A stretch of 64,000 bases of DNA from Phycisphaerae bacterium (GTDB lineage: Bacteria > Planctomycetota > Phycisphaerae > Phycisphaerales > UBA1924). The notes below the pieces were generated by a model that was given only the letters and a program-made list of their open reading frames with translations, searched no databases and was not told the origin of the DNA. The stretch is from assembly GCA_016873295.1 (NCBI GenBank), contig VGXM01000011.1, positions 1-64,000 of the forward strand, written 5' to 3'. This document shows positions 37,113 to 46,087 of the stretch, in pieces. A program made the position numbers and the translations under genes. Numbering within the stretch: the first letter of the stretch is position 1; each line of letters begins with the position of its first letter.

Positions 37113-37371
37113 GGCTCGGCGAACAGTCGTGCTCTCCCCACCGGCACGACTGTGCCCCGAGCGGCACAGTCGTGGCACCCGGCGTGGTTGGAAGAATGCG
37201 CACCAAGGCGCCGGCGGACGCCGCGGGTGCCACGGGCGAGCCGCCTTGCGGATCGCCCGTGCCGGCGTCCGGACGGGCGTCGAACAGCCGCACGGGTCAT
37301 CGGGCGAAGCGCCCGATGACCCGTGGCACCCGGGACGCACGGGTCACGGGCGAAGCGCCCGATGACCCGTG
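37054..37371. repeat. palindrome cluster, two sequence classes
   Basis: Class 1 hairpins (arms cacgggtcatcgggcg / cgcccgatgacccgtg, 3-base loop) at 37054-37088, 37291-37325 and, lacking two bases in one arm, ~37338-37371. Class 2 hairpins with 12-bp arms cacgactgt.. at 37102-37131 (cacgactgttcg/cgaacagtcgtg) and 37145-37174 (cacgactgtgcc/ggcacagtcgtg). Between them run GTGGCACCC links. A REP/BIME-like cluster between convergent genes. Confidence 0.85.
37190..37345. repeat. second copy of the ~160-bp direct repeat
   Basis: Matches 36954-37112 with scattered differences. It is followed by a partial third unit whose end (cgtccgcggacttccgattcg) also appears, slightly changed, at 45964-45990. Confidence 0.75.
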
Positions 37372-37413
37372 GCACCCGGGACGCATCCGTCCGCGGACTT
37401 CCGATTCGCGCCA

Positions 37414-37773
37414 CTAGGCGACGCGCGCCGTCGCGAACGCCAGCCCCACGCGGTACCCACGCCCCAACCCCTCGCACCGCACCACCACGCCAGTCCGAAC
37501 CCGCGGCGAGGGCGTCCGGATCACGATCGTCATGGGCGTGCCCACGCCGATCGCGTCGTCCGTCGCCAGCCCCGCCCCGCCCGACGAGGCGTCCAGCACC
37601 CGGATCGGCACCACACGCCCGCCCTTCATCCCGCCCACCGATTGACACGCCGCCACCCCTTCTCCCTCGGCGGGCGAGCGCATGGACCGTCGGCGATCGA
37701 ACCGCAGCGAATCACCGGTCGGCTCGGGCGGCTCGGCGGGCACGAACCTCAGCTTGCTCTCGTCGTGGGCCAT
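37414..37773 (-). CDS. PilZ-domain protein
   Basis: 119 residues from ATG 37773 (GGGGA upstream). A PilZ signature is visible: basic RFDRRRSMR for c-di-GMP phosphate contact and VLDASSGGAGL for the (D/N)xSxxG motif. The strand-rich remainder fits the six-stranded barrel. Probable c-di-GMP receptor in the cytoplasm. It is divergent from the Bax-inhibitor-like gene. The partner is unknown. Confidence 0.75.
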   Translation of the reverse strand: MAHDESKLRFVPAEPPEPTGDSLRFDRRRSMRSPAEGEGVAACQSVGGMKGGRVVPIRVLDASSGGAGLATDDAIGVGTPMTIVIRTPSPRVRTGVVVRCEGLGRGYRVGLAFATARVA

Positions 37774-37971
37774 GGTATCCCCCTGGGGCGTTGCGTCCTC
37801 TTCCTGCATCGGCCCACGCCCCGGGCGACTTCACCCCCGCGAGCCGACGGAGGTGTGTTCTCCGCCGATTCCGGGGGTTCTTCGGCGCGCCGAACCGATG
37901 AAACCCGCGCCGGTCGCGCCGATACCATCCCGCCGCGACAGGCTCAGCCCCCGATCCCCAAGGAACAACCG

Positions 37972-38787
37972 ATGCTCACCAGCAGCAACCCCACCCTGCG
38001 TGCGTTCGATCGGATCGAGGCCCCCCGGTACCGCGACCTGGCCGGGCCCTCGGCGGGCGTCGAGGCCCGCCCGGGCGTGATGACGGTGCAGGGGACCGTC
38101 ATCAAGACCGGCGTGCTGCTGGCGATCTGCGCCACCGTGGCGGTGCTGTTGTTCGGGCAGTTCGCCGCGGCGGTGCAGGGCGGGGCGGCGGGGAGCGTCA
38201 CGCCCTGGCTGTGGGGGAGCCTGATGGGCGGGCTGGTGCTGGGGCTGATCATCTCGTTCAAGCCCACGACGGCCCCGTACCTGGCGCCGCTGTACGCGGC
38301 GGTCCAGGGCGTCCTGCTCTCGGCGCTCTCGGTGTTCGTGACCGTGCGGTACCTCAAGTCGGTGGACGTGGGGCTGATCTTCCAGGCGGTCACGCTGACG
38401 TTCGGCATCACGATCGCGATGCTGATCGCCTACGCGACGGGGATCTTCCGCCCGGGGCGGTTCCTGCGGGGCGTGTTCATCGCGGGGGCGGCGGGGATCA
38501 TGCTCACGTACCTGATCGCGATGGTCGCGGGGCTCTTCGGGGCGCCGATCGGGTTCCTGCACAACACCATCTTCGGGGCCGGGCCCATCGGCATCGGCTT
38601 CTCCGTCTTCTGCGTGGTCATGGCGACGCTGGGCATGGCCTTCGCCTTCTCGACCGTGCACCGCGGCGTGGAGGCCGGGGCGCCCCGGCACATGGAGTGG
38701 TTCGGCGCCTTCGCGATCCTCGTGGAGCTGGTGTGGCTCTACATCGAGGTGCTGCGCCTGATCGCCAAGCTGCGCAGCAACGACTGA
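37972..38787 (+). CDS. Bax inhibitor-1/YccA-family membrane protein
   Basis: 271 residues with seven hydrophobic segments from ~40 on. The first 37 residues are soluble (SNPTLRAFDRIEA). Features of the planctomycete BI-1 branch are SNPTLR at the start and EWFGAFAILVELVWLYIEVLRL at the end. Family members act as membrane channels or modulate proteolysis; the role here is unknown. ATG 37972 has AAGGAAC upstream and a TACCAT hexamer ~45 nt before it. It converges with the HAF/dockerin gene, 7 nt apart. Confidence 0.85.
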   Translation: MLTSSNPTLRAFDRIEAPRYRDLAGPSAGVEARPGVMTVQGTVIKTGVLLAICATVAVLLFGQFAAAVQGGAAGSVTPWLWGSLMGGLVLGLIISFKPTTAPYLAPLYAAVQGVLLSALSVFVTVRYLKSVDVGLIFQAVTLTFGITIAMLIAYATGIFRPGRFLRGVFIAGAAGIMLTYLIAMVAGLFGAPIGFLHNTIFGAGPIGIGFSVFCVVMATLGMAFAFSTVHRGVEAGAPRHMEWFGAFAILVELVWLYIEVLRLIAKLRSND

Positions 38788-38794
38788 CGCGGGC

Positions 38795-40093
38795 TCACGG
38801 GCATTCTCCGCGGTTGTAGAGGTTGAGGAACTCGAGGAAGTCGTTGAAGTCGATGGCCGAGTCGTTGGTGAGGTCGGCGTAGAGGAAGTCGACGGGGTTG
38901 GCCGCGGGGTCCTGTGCGCGGTCGGAGCGCGACAGGAAGCACAGGAGGTCCGCCACGTCGATCACGCCGGACCCGTCGCAGTCGGCCAGGCACAGGGGCG
39001 GGATGACGGCGCGGAAGGGCTCGAAGCCTCCCGCGGCGTTGGTGCCGCCGCCGACCACGACGGTGCCGTCGTCGGAGACGTCGGCAATGCCCTCAAGGCG
39101 TTGCCAGCCGAGGAGGTTCACATTGGCGGCGCGGAGGATGGACCAGAGCGTGCGGAAGCCGTGGATCGGGTCCCACAGGATCGCTTCGCTCTCGGGGAAG
39201 GCGAGGAGGCGTTGGCCGACGACCACGCGGGCGTCGGCCGTGAACCCGTAGTGGTAGTGGGTGCGGATGTCCTGGCCGGGGAGGATGAAGTAGCCGGTGG
39301 GGTCGGAGTAGAGCCCGGCACGAGTGTACTCCTCGCCCCTCGGAGTCAAGAGGCCGATGGACGCTAGCGCCCAGCGGGCGTCGGGGGTGAGGTGTTGCGT
39401 GTAGGCCCGCACGGCGCCTGGGGGCGGCAGGGCCTCAAGGACCTCGACCTTGCCGTCGCGCCAGCGCACGCTGGCCGAGTGTTGCCTTGCCCACCCGACC
39501 GCGCCCATGATGATCCGTCCATCCCCGCTGACGCCGCTGGCGCTCGCGTCGGTCGCGCCGGGGGGGAACGAAAGGGGGACCAACTCACGCTCCCCGACCC
39601 TCCACGACACGGCGACGTACCCCCACGGGAACAGGGCATCGCCCACCGCCGTGCTCCCGTCCGCGGAGATGGCCGCAAACCAGCCTTCGATCTGCCCGCC
39701 AAGCGGGTCAGGTGCCAGATACCCCGCGCCTGCTGACCAGACCATCGGCACTGCGTAGTAGGGCGAGAACGGCTCCCCCGACCACCCTGGGAGTCGCTGT
39801 CCGTCGCGCGAGGCATCAACGATGATGAAGTAGCCGGCGTGTCCGGGCGGTGGCCCGACGGTGCGCACACCGCCCGACGGGTCCGCGATGTGCAGCTGGA
39901 AGGCAATGGACTTGTCGATGCTGGTAAGCACCGCGAGGCGCCCGTCCCCGCTCACTCGCGCTGCCGAGATGTTGAAGGCACCCGGGCGTACGTAGCCAAG
40001 TGGCTCAAAGCTCGCCTGAGCCAGCGCGCCCTCCGGCACGATCGCCGCCGCGCACCACGCCCCGAGGAGTCGAGTTGCCGCGTTCAAGGGCAT
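38795..40093 (-). CDS. secreted HAF-repeat protein with degenerate dockerin-like tail
   Basis: 432 residues. Signal peptide 1-25 (ends ALAQ). Residues ~30-345 contain repeats of the form VSGDGRIIMGAVG, ISADGSTAVGD, VSDDGTVVVGGG with W-x-x-G motifs between: the HAF pattern of surface proteins with unknown ligand. The tail differs: first loop DCDGSGVIDVADLL (no Asn-Asp-Phe), a 25-residue spacer, second loop DLTNDSAIDFND, and end NRGECP. Start overlaps the stop of the upstream vWA gene by 10 nt, so the pair is co-transcribed. Confidence 0.8.
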   Translation of the reverse strand: MPLNAATRLLGAWCAAAIVPEGALAQASFEPLGYVRPGAFNISAARVSGDGRLAVLTSIDKSIAFQLHIADPSGGVRTVGPPPGHAGYFIIVDASRDGQRLPGWSGEPFSPYYAVPMVWSAGAGYLAPDPLGGQIEGWFAAISADGSTAVGDALFPWGYVAVSWRVGERELVPLSFPPGATDASASGVSGDGRIIMGAVGWARQHSASVRWRDGKVEVLEALPPPGAVRAYTQHLTPDARWALASIGLLTPRGEEYTRAGLYSDPTGYFILPGQDIRTHYHYGFTADARVVVGQRLLAFPESEAILWDPIHGFRTLWSILRAANVNLLGWQRLEGIADVSDDGTVVVGGGTNAAGGFEPFRAVIPPLCLADCDGSGVIDVADLLCFLSRSDRAQDPAANPVDFLYADLTNDSAIDFNDFLEFLNLYNRGECP

Positions 40094-42585
40094 GGCACGG
40101 CCCGCTCGGTGCGCAGCTTCTGGTTGTCGAGGTCATAGTCATCGGCCACAGGTCGGTTGCGCACGCGCCACCACCCCAAGTTGAGATCGGCGCGAAGCTG
40201 AAGCCCTGGCACAGGGGAAGGCCACCAGAGGTCGAAGAGGGCGGTGTCTGATCCATCCCTCACCCCGTTGCGGTCGAAGTCGCCGGGGCAGCGGGTCGAG
40301 CGGGCGAGGTTGATGCCGACCACCGTGCCGTAGTCGTTCGAGAACCACCCCGTCTGCAACGACGGGTCCATGGGCACGCGGGCGGCCCATCCCAGGTTGT
40401 TCTCGTTGGGGGGCGGCGGGGCCTCACCCGGCGCGACGATCAGCGGCGTCCAGACCGACGCCGTCAGCGTGATCAACGCCCACTGCCGCGTCCACGCGGG
40501 CTCGGAGTCACCGTCGAACACGACCAGCGTGTTGATCTGGTCGAAGGCCCCGGTCAGCGCCGCCGAACGGGCGTAGGAAAGGCTCGGCGGGTCATCGTTC
40601 GGCAGCCCGTCGGCCAGCAGCAGCGGGGTCTGGTACACGGCGGGGTTGTTGAACCGGCTCCCCACGAGGCGCGCGCGCGCGAGGTTGAGCGCCGGGGCGA
40701 AGACGTTGTCCGCCGGCGCCGGCCGCACGAGGTTGCGCAGCCGCTGCCCCAGCAGCGGGAGCGTATTCTGGTCCACGACCGTCCAGGGCACCAGCGACGC
40801 CGATTCCCCTCCCGTCGGCTGCGCGCCCACCGAGTGCAGAATCACGTTGATCGCCGCCGACTTGTCCCTCCGGACGATCGGCGGGTTGTTCGGGAAGAGC
40901 GGGTCGAAGGCCACGAGGGCGTCGGCCAGTCCGATGCACATCGCCGCCGCCTCGGTCGGACCCACCGACCCCGAGTTGTCCAGCACGAGCGTCAACTGGG
41001 CCTTGAGCGGGGCCGATCCCGGGACCGGCTCCAGGGCGAAGAGGTAGGCGTCGCTGTTTCCCGCGCCTGTCAACACGAGCGGCGGGTTGGAAGGGTCGAG
41101 CGTCATCGAGTAGCCGGGCGGCGCCCCCGCGTCGCCGAACGTGCCGCCCACCGCCACGGAGCCCCAACTGAGCGCGTCGGCGCCCACGGCGTGGGCGGCG
41201 TCGTCCTGCGCGCCGCCCCAGGTCCGACACCCGTCGTACGAGCCGTCGGGGCGCAGACGCAGCAGGAACGCGTCCTTCCCCCCCGCGCTGGAGCGCCAGT
41301 CCTGCCCCGGGCCCGGGTCGAAGTCAACCAGGCAGTACGGCGTGGACGTGGCGCTCGACGTGCCGCGCGACATCCCTTCCGCCAGCGTGGTGCACTCGAA
41401 CCACCCGCAGACGAGCGCGCGATCGAGCCCATCCACCGCCACGCCCGTCGCCCGCTCGTTCTGGGGCCCCTGGACCTGCCGCACCCACGCCTCCGACCCC
41501 GACAGGGCGTCGAGGCGCACCACCACCACGTCGTCCAGCCCGAGCGTGCTGCGCAGGCGCCCCGCCGCGTAGACGTTGCCGCCGCTGTCCACCGCCACGC
41601 CGGCCCCCGCGTCGTCGCCCGCCCCGCCCAGCGTGTACACCCATTCCAGCACCAGCCGATTCGGGACCGCTGCCTCCGGGCGATACCGGGCCACGAACAG
41701 GTCGGTCCCGCCGGAGGAGGTGCGCCAGGCCGGCGCGCCGTCCGGATTGAAGTCGACGGCGCCCGAGAAGCACCCGGTGACAACGACCCCCTCGCGCTTG
41801 CGGTCGAACGCCACTCCCGTCACCCGGTCGTTCCCCGCCCCGCCGATCCGGATGGTCCGCCACGCCAAGAAGGCCTCATTGACGATCTGGCGCAGTTGAA
41901 GGAACCCGTCCTCGCCGCCCACCGGCGTGAGCTGCTGTTGCTCCTGGAAGTCCGTTGCAGCCGTGAAGTAACCGCCCACTCCCAGCAGATTGGCGCTCGA
42001 AAAGCACTGTGTTTCACCGAACTTCTGATCACCGCTGCCCGCGGCGCACGCCGGCCCCGTGGCCACGCACAGCGCCTCGTTCACGCCCTCGCTCGTGAAC
42101 ACCGCCAGCCCGGTCATGGCGGGCGAGCCCGGCGACGGGAACGCCTCGCCGCGGGCGACGAACCCCACCCGTGCGGCCGAGGAGCGGGGGCCCATGTCGA
42201 GAAAGTCAACCGTGCCCACGAACGAACCCGCCGCGAACGCCAACCGACGCTCGGCATGCCCGGTCCACGGGTTGAACGCCCCCAGCCCCAAGACCCGGCA
42301 AGATCCTCCGGGCTGCGCCATGAAGAGCGCGTCCCAGAGCGGCGCGTTGTCGCGCGACTGGAAGCGGATGAACCCGTCGGCCCCTCGCGCCCCGCCCAGG
42401 AGCAGCGTCCCGTCGTACAGCGCCGCCGCCGCCGGCCCCGATTCCCCGCCAGCCGTGCCCACCTGAACCGCGTACTGGCGCCCCAGGTGCGACGGCCACA
42501 GGGATTGCCCGCGGCTCTCAGACACCGAACCCCCCCCCGAACGCCACAAGAGCCACCACACCCAGAGCCACAGTTCGACCGGCAT
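40084..42585 (-). CDS. large secreted vWA protein with SBBP-like repeats; signal peptide out of frame
   Basis: 833 residues from ATG 42585. Body: repeats like GGAGDDAGAGVAVDSGGNVYAAG and AGNDRVTGVAFDRKREGVVVTG (beta-propeller/SBBP), then a von Willebrand A domain from ~545 with MIDAS LVLDNSGSV, then a short C-terminal DFDRNGVRDGSDTALFD calcium loop. From 42585 the N-terminus is MPVELWLWVWWLLWRSGGGS, not a good signal. An upstream ATG at 42601 gives MKDRTDAGRTVALGVVALV, a classic signal peptide with AAAGGATGG upstream. That frame is broken by the nine-G run (C's at 42530-42538); with eight G's the two join. Either phase variation, a pseudogene or a sequencing slip. Confidence 0.75.
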   Translation of the reverse strand: MPVELWLWVWWLLWRSGGGSVSESRGQSLWPSHLGRQYAVQVGTAGGESGPAAAALYDGTLLLGGARGADGFIRFQSRDNAPLWDALFMAQPGGSCRVLGLGAFNPWTGHAERRLAFAAGSFVGTVDFLDMGPRSSAARVGFVARGEAFPSPGSPAMTGLAVFTSEGVNEALCVATGPACAAGSGDQKFGETQCFSSANLLGVGGYFTAATDFQEQQQLTPVGGEDGFLQLRQIVNEAFLAWRTIRIGGAGNDRVTGVAFDRKREGVVVTGCFSGAVDFNPDGAPAWRTSSGGTDLFVARYRPEAAVPNRLVLEWVYTLGGAGDDAGAGVAVDSGGNVYAAGRLRSTLGLDDVVVVRLDALSGSEAWVRQVQGPQNERATGVAVDGLDRALVCGWFECTTLAEGMSRGTSSATSTPYCLVDFDPGPGQDWRSSAGGKDAFLLRLRPDGSYDGCRTWGGAQDDAAHAVGADALSWGSVAVGGTFGDAGAPPGYSMTLDPSNPPLVLTGAGNSDAYLFALEPVPGSAPLKAQLTLVLDNSGSVGPTEAAAMCIGLADALVAFDPLFPNNPPIVRRDKSAAINVILHSVGAQPTGGESASLVPWTVVDQNTLPLLGQRLRNLVRPAPADNVFAPALNLARARLVGSRFNNPAVYQTPLLLADGLPNDDPPSLSYARSAALTGAFDQINTLVVFDGDSEPAWTRQWALITLTASVWTPLIVAPGEAPPPPNENNLGWAARVPMDPSLQTGWFSNDYGTVVGINLARSTRCPGDFDRNGVRDGSDTALFDLWWPSPVPGLQLRADLNLGWWRVRNRPVADDYDLDNQKLRTERAVPCP

Positions 42586-42706
42586 CGGTCCGATCCTTCA
42601 TGATGAGCCATCCTTTCAACGGCGCGCCGCCGCGCCCGAGGCCTCGAACGAGGCGCCATCCAGTCTACCGCCGACGGGCGGGCCTTGTCAACGGCATTAT
42701 CTCGAT

Positions 42707-43810
42707 TCAGACGTTGAACAGGAAGTGGCACACGTCGCCGTCCTGGACGACGTAGTCGCGGCCTTCGACGCGCAGGCGCCCGGCCTCCTTGATCGCCTTC
42801 TCGCTCTTGAACCGCACCAGGTCGTCGATGCAGAAGACCTCGACGCGGATGAACCCCCTCTCGAAGTCGGTGTGGATGACGCCCGCGGCCTGCGGGGCCG
42901 TCGCCCCCGCCGGGATCGTCCACGCCCGCACTTCCTTCGGGCCCGCCGTGTAGAAGCTCCGCAGGCCCAGCAGGTGGTACGCCGCCCGCGCCAGCGTCGA
43001 CAGGGCCGGCTCCTTGAGCCCCAGCCCCTCCAGCATCTCGCCCCGGTCGGCGTCGGAGAGCCGGGCCAGCTCGCTCTCGATCTTGGCGCACACCGGGACC
43101 GCCTCCGATCCCTCGGCCGCGGCGTGCTCGCGGACGAGGCGGCACATCTCCCCCTCGCCGTGCAGGTCGTCCTCGCCCACGTTCATCACGTACAGCGTCT
43201 TCTTGCCCGTGAGCAGCCCCAGGTGCTTGAGCTGGCGGCGCTGCTCGGCGTCGTCGATCACCAGCGAGCGCGCGGGCCGCCCCGCCGCCAGCACCGGGCG
43301 CACCTTCTTGAGCGCCTCGAACCGCGCCACCGCCTCGCGCTCGCCCCCCTTGGCCAATCGCTCGGCCTTCGAGAGCGCCGAGTCCACCGTCTCCAGGTCC
43401 GCGAGCATGAGCTCGGTCGCGATCACGTCGATGTCGCGCATGGGGTCCACCGTGCCCGAGACGTGGATGATCTCCTCGCCCCCGACCGCGCGCGTGAAGC
43501 AGCGCACGACCTGCACGATCGCGTCCACCTCGCGGATGTGGCTCAGGAACTTGTTCCCCAGCCCCTCCCCCTGGCTGGCGCCCTTCACGATCCCCGCGAT
43601 GTCGACCAGCCGCAGCGCCGCCGGCACGATCCGCTGCGTCGGGATGAACCCCGCGATGACGTCCAGACGCGGGTCCGGGATCGGCACCACCCCCACGTTG
43701 GGCTCGATCGTCGCGAACGGGTAGTTGGCGGCCAGGATGTTGCCCTTGGTCAGGGCGTTGAAGAGGGTGGACTTGCCGACGTTGGGCAAGCCGACGATGC
43801 CGGCGTCCAT
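42707..43810 (-). CDS. ychF: redox-regulated ATPase YchF/OLA1
   Basis: 367 residues. P-loop [10 protein letters not shown] at the N-terminus, switch [22 protein letters not shown], base-specificity NVGED, and the C-terminal TGS-like domain ending FLFNV-stop: canonical OLA1/YchF, an Obg-family ATPase bound to ribosomes. ATG 43810 is the conserved start; a TATCAT hexamer ~40 nt upstream may serve as promoter. Divergent from queD. Confidence 0.95.
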   Translation of the reverse strand: MDAGIVGLPNVGKSTLFNALTKGNILAANYPFATIEPNVGVVPIPDPRLDVIAGFIPTQRIVPAALRLVDIAGIVKGASQGEGLGNKFLSHIREVDAIVQVVRCFTRAVGGEEIIHVSGTVDPMRDIDVIATELMLADLETVDSALSKAERLAKGGEREAVARFEALKKVRPVLAAGRPARSLVIDDAEQRRQLKHLGLLTGKKTLYVMNVGEDDLHGEGEMCRLVREHAAAEGSEAVPVCAKIESELARLSDADRGEMLEGLGLKEPALSTLARAAYHLLGLRSFYTAGPKEVRAWTIPAGATAPQAAGVIHTDFERGFIRVEVFCIDDLVRFKSEKAIKEAGRLRVEGRDYVVQDGDVCHFLFNV

Positions 43811-43904
43811 GGGCGCGCTCCGAGAACGGTGACACCCTCGGGCGAGGGGTCGAGATGATAGGTTCTTCGGGCCCCGCCCCGCGCCTCTACCCTTCCCGCG
43901 ACGC

Positions 43905-44261
43905 ATGGAAGTCTTTAAGGAGTTCAGGTTCGAGGCCGCGCACCGCCTCTCGGGTGTCCCCGAGGGGCACAAGTGCGCCCGCCTCCACGGGCACTCCTAC
44001 CGCGTCCGCGTCTACGTCGAGGGCCCGCTCGACCCCCGCGTGGGCTGGGTCATCGACTTCGCCGACATCAAGAGGGCCTTCAAGCCCCTCTACGACCGCC
44101 TCGACCACTGCCTCCTCAACGAGCTCGAGGGCATCGGCAACCCCACCGCCGAGAACCTGGCCCGCTGGATCTGGCCCCGCCTCAAGCCCGCCCTCCCGGG
44201 CCTCTCGCGCCTCGAGGTCCGCGAGACGCCGACCAGCGGCTGCGTCTACCGGGGCGAGTAA
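43905..44261 (+). CDS. queD: 6-carboxy-5,6,7,8-tetrahydropterin synthase
   Basis: 118 residues. Zinc ligands are His in FEAAHRL and the HGH of [11 protein letters not shown]; the catalytic Cys is in KCARLHGH; the substrate Glu is in ETPTSGCVY. QueD makes the pterin that QueE (10818) uses. Length is typical of the short form. A TACCCT hexamer ends 11 nt before the ATG. queD is not linked to queCE. Confidence 0.95.
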   Translation: MEVFKEFRFEAAHRLSGVPEGHKCARLHGHSYRVRVYVEGPLDPRVGWVIDFADIKRAFKPLYDRLDHCLLNELEGIGNPTAENLARWIWPRLKPALPGLSRLEVRETPTSGCVYRGE

Positions 44262-44332
44262 GACGGCACACCAAGCACGATCGCCCACGGCCTCACGAGC
44301 GCTTGCGCGACGGTGCGGCCGCGCGCCCGGCG

Positions 44333-45457
44333 TCAACGCGGCCGCCGGCGCCGTGAGCCCCACGCGGCCAGCCCGGCGAGGGCCAACGTCGCCATCGTGA
44401 CCGCCCCGGGCACGCGGGCGTAGAAGTGCTGGTACACGCCCTGGTAATACGCCGTGCCGGTGAACGCCAGACCGTCGTCCGAGATCCCGCTGACACGGAA
44501 CCCCTGCCACCCCTCGGTCGAAAGCCCGAACCGCCCAAGGTGGTCCTCGAACCGAACCCACTCCCGCGCGGCGGTGAAGTGCAGGTGGCTCTCCGACGCG
44601 CCCGAGCCGGAGCGCGGCGTGAAGATCGACGACACGACGGACCCGTCCCCCGTGATCTGAGGCCAGACCGGGCGAAGGTCGGGCCGGGGATCCTCCAGCC
44701 GCACACGACCGCCCGCCGACGACCACGTCCACAGACCGGTGTCCACGACCTGCCCGGCGGCGTTGCGCAGCACCGAGATGCCCAGCGCCGCGCCACCCGC
44801 CGCCGTCAGCCCGTACACGTAGTCCGCCGTGAAACCGGGCACGGGCGCCAGGAACGTCATCCCCACGCCCTCGCGCCAGACAAAGGCCGACCCCAGCCCG
44901 CTCCCCGTCGGCGGCTCGCCATAGCCTGCCGCCACCGAGCCGTCGGCCGACAGGGCGCGCACCTCGCCGGACCCCTGGGCCAACACGGTCCGCACACCCT
45001 CGCGGTAGATGGCGATCGCGGTGTCCACGCCGCCCCACGTTGAACCGTCGCGGGAGATCGCGTTCAGAGACCACACGCCTGGCGCGGCCAACTCGGGAGC
45101 GCCGCCCATGCCCTGCCTCCAGACGGCGGCGACCGTCGCGACAGGGGACATGTGCTGCATGATGTCGCCAACGAACCGCGACCCGTCGGCGCTCGAAGCC
45201 GTGACGCGCGTGCCCAGGTAGGCTCCGTGTGCGGGCACGGGAACAAAGCCCCCGCCCGGCCACCAGCGATAGGTCGTGAACGTCCCGCCACCGTAGAACG
45301 TCGCGAAAACCGAGCCCCCATTGCCGGGCATTACTGCCGGCGACCATGCCCAATCCGAAAAACCGGACGGCTGCCCCAGCGGCAGCAGGAACGGCTGACC
45401 CACCGCTGTCGAAGCGACAAGCAGTGCGACGCACGCCATCAAACGCCACCGAACCAC
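44333..45457 (-). CDS. secreted HAF-repeat-like protein with PEP-CTERM-like anchor
   Basis: 374 residues from GTG 45457 (GGGAGGTGG just upstream). Signal peptide 1-20. The body has HAF-type repeats (ASSADGSRFVGD, ALSADGSVAAGYG, GISDDGLAFTG). The end reads VPGAVTMATLALAGLAAWGSRRRRPR: a Pro-Gly motif, hydrophobic helix and Arg cluster, as in PEP-CTERM-type sorting signals, and not a dockerin tail. An exosortase would cleave it in known systems; no exosortase gene is in the window. Confidence 0.75.
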   Translation of the reverse strand: MVRWRLMACVALLVASTAVGQPFLLPLGQPSGFSDWAWSPAVMPGNGGSVFATFYGGGTFTTYRWWPGGGFVPVPAHGAYLGTRVTASSADGSRFVGDIMQHMSPVATVAAVWRQGMGGAPELAAPGVWSLNAISRDGSTWGGVDTAIAIYREGVRTVLAQGSGEVRALSADGSVAAGYGEPPTGSGLGSAFVWREGVGMTFLAPVPGFTADYVYGLTAAGGAALGISVLRNAAGQVVDTGLWTWSSAGGRVRLEDPRPDLRPVWPQITGDGSVVSSIFTPRSGSGASESHLHFTAAREWVRFEDHLGRFGLSTEGWQGFRVSGISDDGLAFTGTAYYQGVYQHFYARVPGAVTMATLALAGLAAWGSRRRRPR

Positions 45458-45529
45458 GCGCCACCTCCCAGGACATTATGCCATGGCGACGCCCTCCTGT
45501 TCAAGGCCAGGGGGCTTGACGAGGTTGGG

Positions 45530-45912
45530 GCGCATCGGTTAAAGCGGTTGCAGTCATTGTGTAGCGTGCAGCCGCAATGGCGGAAGCAGTTGGTGGCGTC
45601 GGAGGGTGTGACAAGGTCGAGGACCGATTGCATCGCGTTCCAAAGGGCGTCCTTCGTGCGGCAGGCCAGCGAGCGCAGGGCCTGCTTGATCTTCGAGAAG
45701 ACCATCTCGATGGGGTTGAAGTCCGGGCTGCAGGGCGGCGAGAGCATGACCCGGGCGCCGCGTTGCTCGATCAGCCGGCGCACCTTGTCGCCCCTGTGGC
45801 TGCCCAGGTTGTCCAGCACCACGATGTCGCCGGGCCGCAGTGCGGGGCAGAGGACCTGCTCGACGAAGGCGGTGAACACGTCGGCATTGACCGGGCCGTC
45901 CACGACCGTCGA
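45530..45912 (-). pseudogene. IS630-family transposase, C-terminal fragment
   Basis: The segment GPVNADVFTAFVEQVLCPALRPGDIVVLDNLGSHRGDKVRRLIEQ...LSPPCSPDFNPIEMVFSKIKQALRS holds the second Asp and the final Glu of an IS630 DDE domain. Upstream (toward 45913+) the protein-like sequence stops and a class 1 palindrome (45920-45953) begins, so about two thirds of the gene is missing. After NCFRHCGYTLH-like sequence the C-terminus also runs off into unrelated codons. An inactive relic. Confidence 0.75.
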
Positions 45913-45919
45913 ACAGCCG

Positions 45920-45953
45920 CACGGGTCACGGGCGAAGCGCCCGATGACCCGTG
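45920..45953. repeat. class 1 palindrome abutting the transposase fragment
   Basis: cacgggtcacgggcg / cgcccgatgacccgtg with a 3-base loop, preceded by gtcgaacagccg and followed by gtggcacccg exactly as in the 37054-37371 cluster. It sits where the transposase gene is cut. Confidence 0.8.
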
Positions 45954-46087
45954 GCACCCGGAGCGCTCCGTCCACGGACTTCCGACTCGCGCCACCAGAG
46001 GCCCCGAACGCCACCACTCCAACCACGCACTCGCGGCGGCCGAACGAACCGCAACAAGCCCCTGACTTGTCCGGGGCCGGTGGTCGG

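Noticed and set aside
37010-37417. Small proteins within the palindrome cluster
   Set aside because: Repeated GVEQPHGSSG-like translations follow the DNA repeats in several frames; no start signal or conservation pattern.
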